A program made the translations under genes and the position numbers. This document shows positions 1 through 5,931 of a DNA stretch of 7,013 nucleotides, piece by piece; within the stretch, counting starts at the first letter, position 1, and each line of letters starts with the position of its first letter. Below the pieces are notes generated by a model that ran no database searches, was not told where the DNA came from, and worked only from the letters and a program-made list of their open reading frames with translations. The stretch is from Oscillospiraceae bacterium (GTDB lineage Bacteria > Bacillota > Clostridia > Oscillospirales > Oscillospiraceae). The stretch is from contig WRMX01000058.1 of the NCBI GenBank assembly GCA_009776905.1, forward strand, positions 1,958 through 8,970, given 5' to 3'.

Positions 1-743
1 GCTTTTTTCGCTTCTTCTGCCGTGAAGTCCGCGTAGCGTTTTGTGAGGAGGATGGCGCCTTCGGCGACTTTTTTAATGGAGCGCCACGTCGTGAAGCGTT
101 TGGCATCGGTATTGAAGACTTTGCCTTCCATTGCATCCATGTAGCTTTGCGCTTCATCCGCTATGAACCGCCAGCCTTTGTCGACGATTTTTTGATAGTT
201 GGCGCAGTAGTGGCCTTGGGGCATCATTGCCACGCCCATGCCCCGTCTGTTGCCGAATGTCGTGCAGTTATCGCCTTGGATTTTCCAGATTTCTTCGGGC
301 AGAGCCGCAACGACTGTCGAGTGGATCGTGCGGTCGTGCCAGTATTCGACGGCTTCTTTGAATATTTCCTTGTCTTCGGGGGAGATGTATGCGTATGATT
401 CTCCGGGCGTTTGCCAGTCGCGAATGAAATCTTCCTCGGGCTGGCCCAGGACTGCTTCCATCCAGCTTGTGTCCCATTCGATGTAGTTGACTGTGGCGCG
501 CCATTCTGTACCTACGTTGCCAACGAACATGGCATCGTCTTCTAGGCTGAGTTTGTGTTTTGCGCACCAGTCGTACAGGGCGCCGGAGCGTTTGAGAGCG
601 GGGAGCTCTGCTTCGTGGGTTTTGTAGTATTGCGTGTAGATATCCGTCCTCTCGGCTGTGAGGATCACGTTGCCGTTGTCGTGTTCTTTGCGGCGTTCTT
701 TTATTTTACGTATTCTCGGGCTTATCGGTGCCAGTTGGTACAT
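1..743 (-). CDS. Glycyl radical enzyme, pyruvate formate-lyase superfamily (N-terminal part, cut by window edge)
   Basis: The visible 247 residues match the N-terminal half of the PFL domain of glycyl radical enzymes, oxygen-sensitive enzymes that use a backbone radical to cleave or eliminate C-C, C-O or C-N bonds. Seen: a basic N-terminus (SPRIRKIKERR, residues 8-18), the helix AERTDIYTQYY (30-40), DDAMFVGNVG (69-78), where relatives have a 'D-E-x-x-V-G-N' turn, and PQGHYCANYQKIVDKGW from residue 175, matching the family's 'PGH...DYxKVLxxG' stretch. Known members are about 780-850 residues long, so the thiyl-radical Cys and the C-terminal Gly loop lie outside the window and the subtype (dehydratase, decarboxylase, lyase) cannot be told. 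The ATG at 743 is preferred: AAAGGGGA ends 9 bases before it, but only touches the in-frame ATG at 752. The gene is divergent from the redox operon and shares its control region. No radical-SAM activase is visible. Superfamily call is fairly sure; substrate unknown. Confidence 0.82.
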   Translation of the reverse strand, partial: MYQLAPISPRIRKIKERRKEHDNGNVILTAERTDIYTQYYKTHEAELPALKRSGALYDWCAKHKLSLEDDAMFVGNVGTEWRATVNYIEWDTSWMEAVLGQPEEDFIRDWQTPGESYAYISPEDKEIFKEAVEYWHDRTIHSTVVAALPEEIWKIQGDNCTTFGNRRGMGVAMMPQGHYCANYQKIVDKGWRFIADEAQSYMDAMEGKVFNTDAKRFTTWRSIKKVAEGAILLTKRYADFTAEEAKK

Positions 744-752
744 TTTGTCCAT

Positions 753-760
753 TCCCCTTT
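753..760 (-). promoter_or_regulatory. Ribosome binding site of the glycyl radical enzyme gene
   Basis: The minus-strand sequence AAAGGGGA lies directly against the ATG at 752-750 and 9 bases before the next in-frame ATG at 743-741. Normal Shine-Dalgarno spacing favours the second ATG, which sets the start chosen here. Confidence 0.5.
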
Positions 761-774
761 CGTGATGGTTTTCT

Positions 775-804
775 TTGAGAGGATTATATCATAGAAGGTA
801 TGAT
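775..804 (+). promoter_or_regulatory. Candidate sigma70-type promoter (distal) for the SDR operon
   Basis: TTGAGA (775-780) and TATGAT (799-804) each match the -35 and -10 consensus at five of six bases, with an 18-base spacer. Transcription would start near 811 and give a leader of almost 100 bases. The -10 sits in the right arm of the inverted repeat at 787-805, and the whole element overlaps the divergent promoter of the glycyl radical enzyme gene, so the two could not be occupied by polymerase at once. Confidence 0.4.
783..791 (-). promoter_or_regulatory. Extended -10 promoter for the glycyl radical enzyme gene
   Basis: Read on the minus strand this is TGATATAAT: a perfect TATAAT hexamer with the TGn extension. 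No good -35 is seen 16-18 bases upstream, which is common for extended -10 promoters. Transcription would start near 776, leaving a leader of about 30 bases before the start codon at 743. The element overlaps the left arm of the inverted repeat at 787-805, so a protein bound there would block it. Confidence 0.5.
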
Positions 805-805
805 A
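787..805. repeat. Perfect 7-5-7 inverted repeat, likely operator in the divergent promoter region
   Basis: TATCATA (787-793) and TATGATA (799-805) are exact reverse complements separated by GAAGG. The 12-base centre-to-centre spacing is close to one helical turn and fits a dimeric DNA-binding protein. The left arm overlaps the extended -10 of the minus-strand promoter and the right arm contains the -10 of the plus-strand promoter. It may be the operator of a regulator controlling both directions, or simply the result of two face-to-face -10 elements. The same heptamer TATGATA recurs twice near 4286-4307. Confidence 0.45.
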
Positions 806-839
806 ATGCTATAAATATAATTTGTTGATTTCATTTCTA

Positions 840-868
840 TTGAAACATGCTTGAACTTGTGATAAAGT
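840..868 (+). promoter_or_regulatory. Candidate proximal promoter for the SDR operon
   Basis: TTGAAA (840-845) and TAAAGT (863-868) are separated by 17 bases, and the -10 is preceded by TGA, an extended -10 feature. The -10 hexamer matches only four of six consensus bases. Transcription would start near 875, giving a leader of about 33 bases before the SDR start at 908. A second TTGAA lies 11 bases downstream at 851. This is an alternative or addition to the candidate at 775-804. Confidence 0.35.
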
Positions 869-893
869 GTCCCCATGAAATTTATTAACAAAA

Positions 894-899
894 AAGGAG
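894..899 (+). promoter_or_regulatory. Ribosome binding site that sets the SDR start
   Basis: AAGGAG lies 8 bases before the ATG at 908. The upstream in-frame ATG at 875 has no Shine-Dalgarno sequence before it, would add the residues MKFINKKGACK, and lies almost at the predicted start of transcription from the proximal promoter, so 908 is the better start. Confidence 0.75.
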
Positions 900-907
900 C
901 GTGTAAA

Positions 908-1912
908 ATGAAAGACTTTGCGGGAAAAATCGCGTTCATCACAGGAGGCGCGTCGGGCGCGGGATTCGGACAGGCGCAGATATTCTCCGAGGCGGGCATG
1001 AAGGTCGTCATCGCTGACGTGCGGCAAGATCATATCGACGAGGCAATGGCATATTTCAAGAAGACGGGGGCGCCTGTGCATGCGATCAATCTCGATATAA
1101 CGGATCGCGCGGCGTATGCGGCTGCTGCCGATGAGACGGAGGCTGTGTTCGGATCGTCGCCGGACCTGCTCATCATGACCGCCGGCGTCAACACTTTCGG
1201 CCCTGTCGAGGCTTCCACATATGAGGATTTCGATTGGGTGATCGGCGTGAATCTCGGCGGCGTCATAAACGGTTTGGTTACATTCGTGCCGCGCATGATC
1301 AAAGCCGGTAGGGGCGGTTATATCGCGACCACGGTGTCATATGGCGCTTTTGGAGCGAGCCCGGGCGTGGCGCCGTATATCACGTCCAAAATTGGCGTGC
1401 TTAGCTTGATGGAGTGTTACGCGATGGCTTTGAAGTCATATGGGATCGGCGTTTCGGCTCTTTGCCCCGCCAACATCAATTCTAATATCCCGGATGCTGC
1501 TTTGAAGACGAGGCCGGAGCATTTGAAAAACACGGGGTATAATATCACGGAGGCGACGCAGGCTGTCCTGGCTTCTTCGCAGAAGAACGGAATGGATCCG
1601 CGAGTGCTTGCTGATTGGTTGAAGAAGGGCATCGAAAACGATCAATTCCTCATCGTGCCTTATAAGAGCGCTGCGAGGATGTTGGAGATCGATATGGCGC
1701 GGTACTATACAGATTATTTGCAGCCTGACAGCATGACGAAGTATGAGGAGCGCAGGATGCAGCCGCCGACCGATGAGCAAAAACAGATTTTCTTCGAGAA
1801 AGAGGGCTATGAGCTGGGCTCGATGATGCGCGCAGCGCCTGGGCCTGATGTCGGTTTTGGCAAGGCACGTAGCGATATCGACTGGGTCGCCCCCGAAAAA
1901 CGGGCGAAGTGA
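908..1912 (+). CDS. SDR-family NAD-dependent oxidoreductase with long C-terminal extension
   Basis: A 334-residue short-chain dehydrogenase/reductase, a cytoplasmic enzyme that interconverts an alcohol and a ketone. Seen in order: cofactor loop TGGASGAGFG (12-21); acidic Asp37 ending the second strand (VVIAD), which in this family favours NAD(H) over NADP(H); LDITD (62-66), the adenine-binding Asp region; TAGVN (91-95), in place of the usual NAG; Asn115; and the catalytic set Ser144, Tyr157 and Lys161 in YITSK, with the normal 13-residue Ser-Tyr spacing. The catalytic residues are all present, so it should be active. Classical SDRs have about 250 residues; here roughly 80-100 extra residues follow the core, rich in charged and aromatic residues and ending in a Gly/Pro-containing tail (AAPGPDVGFG). 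The extension may shape the substrate pocket or oligomer. It is the first gene of the operon, 17 bases before the molybdenum-type subunit. The substrate cannot be named. Confidence 0.9.
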   Translation: MKDFAGKIAFITGGASGAGFGQAQIFSEAGMKVVIADVRQDHIDEAMAYFKKTGAPVHAINLDITDRAAYAAAADETEAVFGSSPDLLIMTAGVNTFGPVEASTYEDFDWVIGVNLGGVINGLVTFVPRMIKAGRGGYIATTVSYGAFGASPGVAPYITSKIGVLSLMECYAMALKSYGIGVSALCPANINSNIPDAALKTRPEHLKNTGYNITEATQAVLASSQKNGMDPRVLADWLKKGIENDQFLIVPYKSAARMLEIDMARYYTDYLQPDSMTKYEERRMQPPTDEQKQIFFEKEGYELGSMMRAAPGPDVGFGKARSDIDWVAPEKRAK

Positions 1913-1929
1913 TTAAGGAGGAAATATAA

Positions 1930-4290
1930 ATGGCTGATTTAGCAGGTGCAAACGGACTTAGGGAGAATTTCAGGGTCGTCGGCACGAGAAATTTGCCGGG
2001 CAGGCTTTCATATGCATTAGCAACCGGCATTGCGAAATTCGGGATCGATTATGTGCTTCCTGATATGCTGCATGCAAAATTCCTTCGCAGCCCATATGCA
2101 AATGCAAAGGTATTGAGCGTCGATGCTTCAAAGGCTTGGGCGATTCCGGGCGTTGTGGATATCGTGACTTGGGAAGATGAGGATGTCAAGGAGCTTGGGA
2201 CGCATGGGGAGACTTTCGGCCCGCCAAAGCCCATGCTCGATAATGTCGCCGACCGCGAAGGCGCTGAGGTAGCGATCATTGTCGTCGCTGAGGACGAGGA
2301 TATTTGCGAGGAAGCTCTGAGGGCGTTGGAGATCGAATGGGAGGTCTATCCGCACGTGACCGACTTGCTCGACGGCAGGCGCGAAGATGCGCCCATCATC
2401 CGCCCGGGCGAGAATAATCCGCCGAGTTTCGGACGGCGCCGTGTCGATGATGATACTCCGCCTAAAAAGGGCAATGTGTATTTTGCCAATATGGCGTCCG
2501 GCGATATCGAGAAAGGTTTTGACGAGGCGGACCATATTGCGGAGTTCAGCCTTTATACGCCGGCGATGGCCGCTCATTTGCCCAATCCGTCAGGCTCCGT
2601 CGCTTGGTGGTCACGCGACCCTTATCAGGGCGAGGGCGACAATCTGCACATCGAGGGCGCCGTGCGCGAGAAATATGCCATCAGCGCGACTTATGGCGTT
2701 CCCGACGACAAGACGATCCAAGAGGGGTTGTTCATGGGCGGGAAGTATTGCGATTGGGGTTTGCGTAAATCGCAGGAGATCACGCCGCTCTTGGCAAAAC
2801 GCACGGGCAGGCCTGTGAGATGCATCAACACCCGCGAGGAGACATATGACTTCCTCATGAATGCCCGCCATGTGTATATGAAAGTCGGGTTTAAAAATGA
2901 TGGTTCGATCACTGCCGTGGACGATCATTCTATCGCGGATAACGGCTCCAGAGGCAGCTCCGCTTTTGGAAACGTTGGCGATCTGACGCAAGGGCCGTAT
3001 AACACGCTCCGTTGCCAAAATGTGTTCCAACACATGGAAATCGTTGATTCCAACAGGGGCGTCATGTATGTTTCCGGGCAGCATTGCCCGTTCAATTGGG
3101 ATTCGATCACGATGGCTCTGTATCTCATCGCGGAAAAGCTGGATATGGATCCGTTGGAGGTCGCGAGGCTTAATCTGCACGGCCCGACGTCGCAGGATGA
3201 TACCAACCCCGTGCCGAGTTTCGATATGTGCGTTGAGGCCGGGAAAGAGCTGATGAACTGGGATTGGCACAAGGCCGGCATGAAGAAGCTGCCTGACGGG
3301 CGTATGCACGGCATGAGTTTCCGCTACCAAATGTGTCCGCGCCATTCCGGGATGCAATATAAATGCAAGCTCGAATTCCGCGACGGAGTTGTGCACATGC
3401 CGACGCAGGGGCCGCTTTTTGGCGCATATGTCGTGGAGTGCAATGCGATGGTCGTTGCCGAGGAGCTGGGGCTCAATTATGAGGATGTCAGCATAGATTA
3501 TGATTATCGCGAGCCGTTCAGGGCATTTGGCGGCGGTTCCGACGGCACGACTGCTTCCGCGTGGGCGATGAAGGAGTGCGCGAATAAGCTGCGCCAACAA
3601 ATTCTTGAAGCTGCGATCGATTATGCGAACAATCCGCCCCCTCCGGGATTCATGGGGCCTCCGGGACCGAAGCCGGGTCCGTTCGCGGGCATGTCTCCGG
3701 ACGATCTCGATATTTTTGAGGGGAAGGTCATCATCAAGGGGCAGCCGGACCAAGGCGTTCCTTTGGCGCAGGCAACGCAACAAAATTTGTTTGCGACGTT
3801 CACGGGCAGGCCTCCGCTCTCTGTATGGAGCGCGGGAGAGATGGGCAAGCAGCTCGATGTTATGAACACGGCCTTTTGCGAGGTCGCCGTCGATACCGAG
3901 ACGGGCGAAGTCGAGATTTTGCGTTTTGGCGTCGCTGCGGATCCCGGGCTCGTTTTGCGCCCGATTTCATTGGAGAGCCAGATAGACCAGGTCATGTTCT
4001 TCTCGCAGGGTTGCCAGCTGCTGGAGGATTTCGTGTTTGACGGGCGCACCGGCGTGCTGCTCAACAACAACATGATCGACTATAAGAAGCCGGGGATTCT
4101 CGACGCCGCGCAGGTGGATCAAAAGTTCGTGGAGTCTCGCGGAAGCAACGCTGCATATGGCGCGAGCGGCATCAGCCACTCATTGGCGAATACGCACCTT
4201 GTCATTATCGCGATACATAATGCCATCGGCGCTTGGGTCGATCCGCCTGCCACTCCCGACAAGGTACTCAGAGCGCTGGGGAAGATATGA
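1930..4290 (+). CDS. Xanthine dehydrogenase-family molybdopterin-binding subunit, lone and divergent
   Basis: A 786-residue relative of the large, molybdenum-cofactor-binding subunit of the xanthine dehydrogenase/aldehyde oxidase family, whose members hydroxylate C-H bonds with water or, in 4-hydroxybenzoyl-CoA reductase, remove a hydroxyl. Seen: the small N-terminal a/b-hammerhead domain with LPDMLHAKFLRSPYANA (43-59) and PGVVDIVTWED; EGLFMGGKYCDWG (265-277), where relatives have a 'GGGFGxK' loop; TGRPVRCINTREE; EKLDMDPLEVARLNL; the cofactor-binding FGGGSDGTTASAWA region (near 535-550); and the C-terminal PPATPDKVLRAL. Odd points: no Glu occurs after residue 735, although the family's catalytic Glu sits in a 'GVGE' motif here represented by YGASGIS (743-749); a Pro/Gly-rich insertion occupies 569-587; and no [2Fe-2S] or FAD subunit gene lies next to it. 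AAGGAGG lies 8 bases before the start. No signal peptide is seen, so it should be cytoplasmic. Fold assignment is sure; whether it carries molybdenum or has hydroxylase activity is open. Confidence 0.88.
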   Translation: MADLAGANGLRENFRVVGTRNLPGRLSYALATGIAKFGIDYVLPDMLHAKFLRSPYANAKVLSVDASKAWAIPGVVDIVTWEDEDVKELGTHGETFGPPKPMLDNVADREGAEVAIIVVAEDEDICEEALRALEIEWEVYPHVTDLLDGRREDAPIIRPGENNPPSFGRRRVDDDTPPKKGNVYFANMASGDIEKGFDEADHIAEFSLYTPAMAAHLPNPSGSVAWWSRDPYQGEGDNLHIEGAVREKYAISATYGVPDDKTIQEGLFMGGKYCDWGLRKSQEITPLLAKRTGRPVRCINTREETYDFLMNARHVYMKVGFKNDGSITAVDDHSIADNGSRGSSAFGNVGDLTQGPYNTLRCQNVFQHMEIVDSNRGVMYVSGQHCPFNWDSITMALYLIAEKLDMDPLEVARLNLHGPTSQDDTNPVPSFDMCVEAGKELMNWDWHKAGMKKLPDGRMHGMSFRYQMCPRHSGMQYKCKLEFRDGVVHMPTQGPLFGAYVVECNAMVVAEELGLNYEDVSIDYDYREPFRAFGGGSDGTTASAWAMKECANKLRQQILEAAIDYANNPPPPGFMGPPGPKPGPFAGMSPDDLDIFEGKVIIKGQPDQGVPLAQATQQNLFATFTGRPPLSVWSAGEMGKQLDVMNTAFCEVAVDTETGEVEILRFGVAADPGLVLRPISLESQIDQVMFFSQGCQLLEDFVFDGRTGVLLNNNMIDYKKPGILDAAQVDQKFVESRGSNAAYGASGISHSLANTHLVIIAIHNAIGAWVDPPATPDKVLRALGKI

Positions 4291-4307
4291 TAGAGCAATT
4301 TATGATA
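4286..4307 (+). repeat. Direct repeat of TATGATA before the flavoprotein gene
   Basis: TATGATA occurs at 4286-4292, overlapping the stop codon of the molybdenum-type subunit, and again at 4301-4307, 15 bases apart start to start. The same heptamer forms the arms of the inverted repeat at 787-805. Each copy also resembles a -10 box (TATGAT), but no matching -35 is seen, so it may be a regulator half-site, a weak internal promoter, or chance in AT-rich spacer DNA. Confidence 0.3.
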
Positions 4308-4334
4308 CAGTAATACTAAGAAAGGTCATTCATA

Positions 4335-5897
4335 ATGAAATTTATTGATCCTATCGAAGAAGATGCGAGAATCGCAAAGAGCCGCAATTATGCATGGGAA
4401 ACGCCGCCGCCGCCGATTCCGGAGGCTCAGATTGCCGAGACGATCGAAACCGATGTCGTGATCGTCGGAGGCGGGATATCGGGGCTCGCGGGAGGAGCGC
4501 GCTGCGCGCAACTGGGGGTCAAAGTAGTTGTGTTGGAAAAGACAGGCGGTTTCGTGGGACATGGGGCGCACGTCGCATCCGTCGGCTCCGACACGCAGCG
4601 CGAGAACGGTGTTTTCATCGACAAGGCGCAATTCGCGCGCGACTGGATGCGCATCAGCGGCAGCCGCATAGATGAAGACTTGCTATGGATATATGTGAAC
4701 CGCAGCGAAGAAGCGTTCCATTGGCTGCTCGAGCAGGGCGGGGACAATATCAAGCCCGTGCTTTTCGGCGGCAACTACCGCGGCCCGGATTTCACGGAAT
4801 ATGCGGGGACGCATTTCGTCGTCAGGACGGAGAACAGCAAATACCGTATGTTCGGCGCAATATTGATGTGCGAAGTTTTGGAAGACACAATGCTCTCAAA
4901 CGGGGGGCGAATCTTCCGCAATACTGTCGCCGAGCAACTGGAGAAAACCGACGGCCGAGTCACAGCAGTCATAGCGAAATGCGAGGATGGGAAATATCGC
5001 AGGTATGTCGGCAAGCGCGGGGTCGTGCTTGCAACGGGAGATATCGGTTCCGACCGCGATATGCTGGAGCATTTCTGCCCCATCGGGATGATTCCGAACC
5101 ACAATGGGTACTTCCCGCCGGGCATCAACACAGGAGATGGGCACAAGATGGGCCGTTGGGCGGGCGGAGAGTTTGAGCCCGGCCCATGGGCGGTGTCGCT
5201 GCATTTGATTGCATATGCGATGTATTGTTTCTTCTTCTTGCATGTGAACCGGCAGGGGAATAGGTTTATGAATGAAGACACATGGGTGCAAGCTAAGTCG
5301 ATCCGCATTCTCATGCAGAAAGACAACGATTGGGCTTGGTCGGTTTTCGATGCGGACTGGATGCAGGATGTCGCGAGGGGAGCGCCCATTTCGGGCGGTC
5401 AATTTACCGATTCTATGATGGCGGTATATGGCGAGCCTTGGGAAAAGGGCGCCGATTATGTCAAGGATGCCATTGACAAATATCTCGAGAACGGTTTTTG
5501 CGTCAAGGCGGACACAATCGAGGAGCTCGCGGCCAAGATGGAGGTACCTGCGGAGAACCTTGTGAAGACCGTGGCGCGGTATAACGAGAATTGCGCTAAT
5601 GGCACGGATGCTGATTATGGCAAACGCGCGGCGTTGCTGACGAGCATCGATAAGCCGCCTTACTACGCTTTGAAGTTCGGCCCGTCGATGTTGAATATTT
5701 TCGGCGGTTTTCTGACCGATACGAAGCTGCACGTGCTCGATAAGGAGCGCAAGCCAATACCGGGGCTTTACGCGACGGGCATGATCGCCGGCGGCCTCTA
5801 TGGCGTGGATTATCCGCTGCTTTTCAACGGCAACAGCCATGGGCGCTGCCTCACTTGGGGCCTCGTCCTGGGAGAGACATTGGCAGCAGGGGAGTAA
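4335..5897 (+). CDS. FAD-dependent oxidoreductase, fumarate reductase/KstD-like (FAD_binding_2), cytoplasmic
   Basis: A 520-residue flavoprotein of the family that includes fumarate reductase flavoprotein subunits and 3-ketosteroid dehydrogenases, which add or remove hydrogen across a C=C bond near a carbonyl or carboxylate. Seen: a 39-residue N-terminal lead with PPPP; the FAD Rossmann motif DVVIVGGGISG (40-50) with Glu68 ending the second strand (VVVLEK); a FAD-contacting VVLATGDIGSD stretch; VNRQGNRFMNE (304-314); and the C-terminal FAD-binding PGLYATGMIAGG (476-487) followed by FNGNSHGRCLTWG (497-509). From memory of Shewanella flavocytochrome c3, the proton-donating Arg stands four residues after the RFxNE Glu; here that position is Val318, so it is unlikely to be a true fumarate reductase. 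No Tat signal or haem motif is present, unlike many anaerobe homologues. AAAGG lies 9 bases before the start; the gene follows the molybdenum-type gene after 44 bases. Likely a substrate-specific ene-reductase or dehydrogenase; substrate unknown. Confidence 0.88.
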   Translation: MKFIDPIEEDARIAKSRNYAWETPPPPIPEAQIAETIETDVVIVGGGISGLAGGARCAQLGVKVVVLEKTGGFVGHGAHVASVGSDTQRENGVFIDKAQFARDWMRISGSRIDEDLLWIYVNRSEEAFHWLLEQGGDNIKPVLFGGNYRGPDFTEYAGTHFVVRTENSKYRMFGAILMCEVLEDTMLSNGGRIFRNTVAEQLEKTDGRVTAVIAKCEDGKYRRYVGKRGVVLATGDIGSDRDMLEHFCPIGMIPNHNGYFPPGINTGDGHKMGRWAGGEFEPGPWAVSLHLIAYAMYCFFFLHVNRQGNRFMNEDTWVQAKSIRILMQKDNDWAWSVFDADWMQDVARGAPISGGQFTDSMMAVYGEPWEKGADYVKDAIDKYLENGFCVKADTIEELAAKMEVPAENLVKTVARYNENCANGTDADYGKRAALLTSIDKPPYYALKFGPSMLNIFGGFLTDTKLHVLDKERKPIPGLYATGMIAGGLYGVDYPLLFNGNSHGRCLTWGLVLGETLAAGE

Positions 5898-5931
5898 GTT
5901 GTTACGAATATTTATATAAGGGGAGAAATTT

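Noticed and set aside
147..486. Plus-strand open frames across the glycyl radical enzyme gene
   Set aside because: They are opposite to a minus-strand frame that is open to the window edge and carries glycyl radical enzyme motifs; their translations resemble no family.
855..868. Short dyad ACTT-N6-AAGT near the proximal promoter
   Set aside because: Four-base arms are expected by chance in a stretch of this size, and it does not match a CRP or FNR box.
875..907. Earlier in-frame start for the SDR at 875
   Set aside because: No Shine-Dalgarno sequence precedes it, whereas AAGGAG lies 8 bases before 908, and the SDR fold normally begins within a few residues of the start, as it does from 908.
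2611..3783. Open reading frame of 390 codons on the minus strand inside the molybdenum-type gene
   Set aside because: Arg/His/Ile-rich translation with no family signature, fully antisense to a gene with conserved motifs, and no ribosome binding site that I would trust.
4291..4334. Possible terminator in the gap between the molybdenum-type gene and the flavoprotein gene
   Set aside because: No GC-rich stem followed by a T-run is present; the only palindrome is the 9-base AGTAATACT, too weak to terminate.
5898..5931. Possible promoter in the AT-rich gap before the Old Yellow Enzyme gene
   Set aside because: TATATA-like bases are present but no matching -35 is seen, and the short gap with a strong ribosome binding site fits simple operon read-through.
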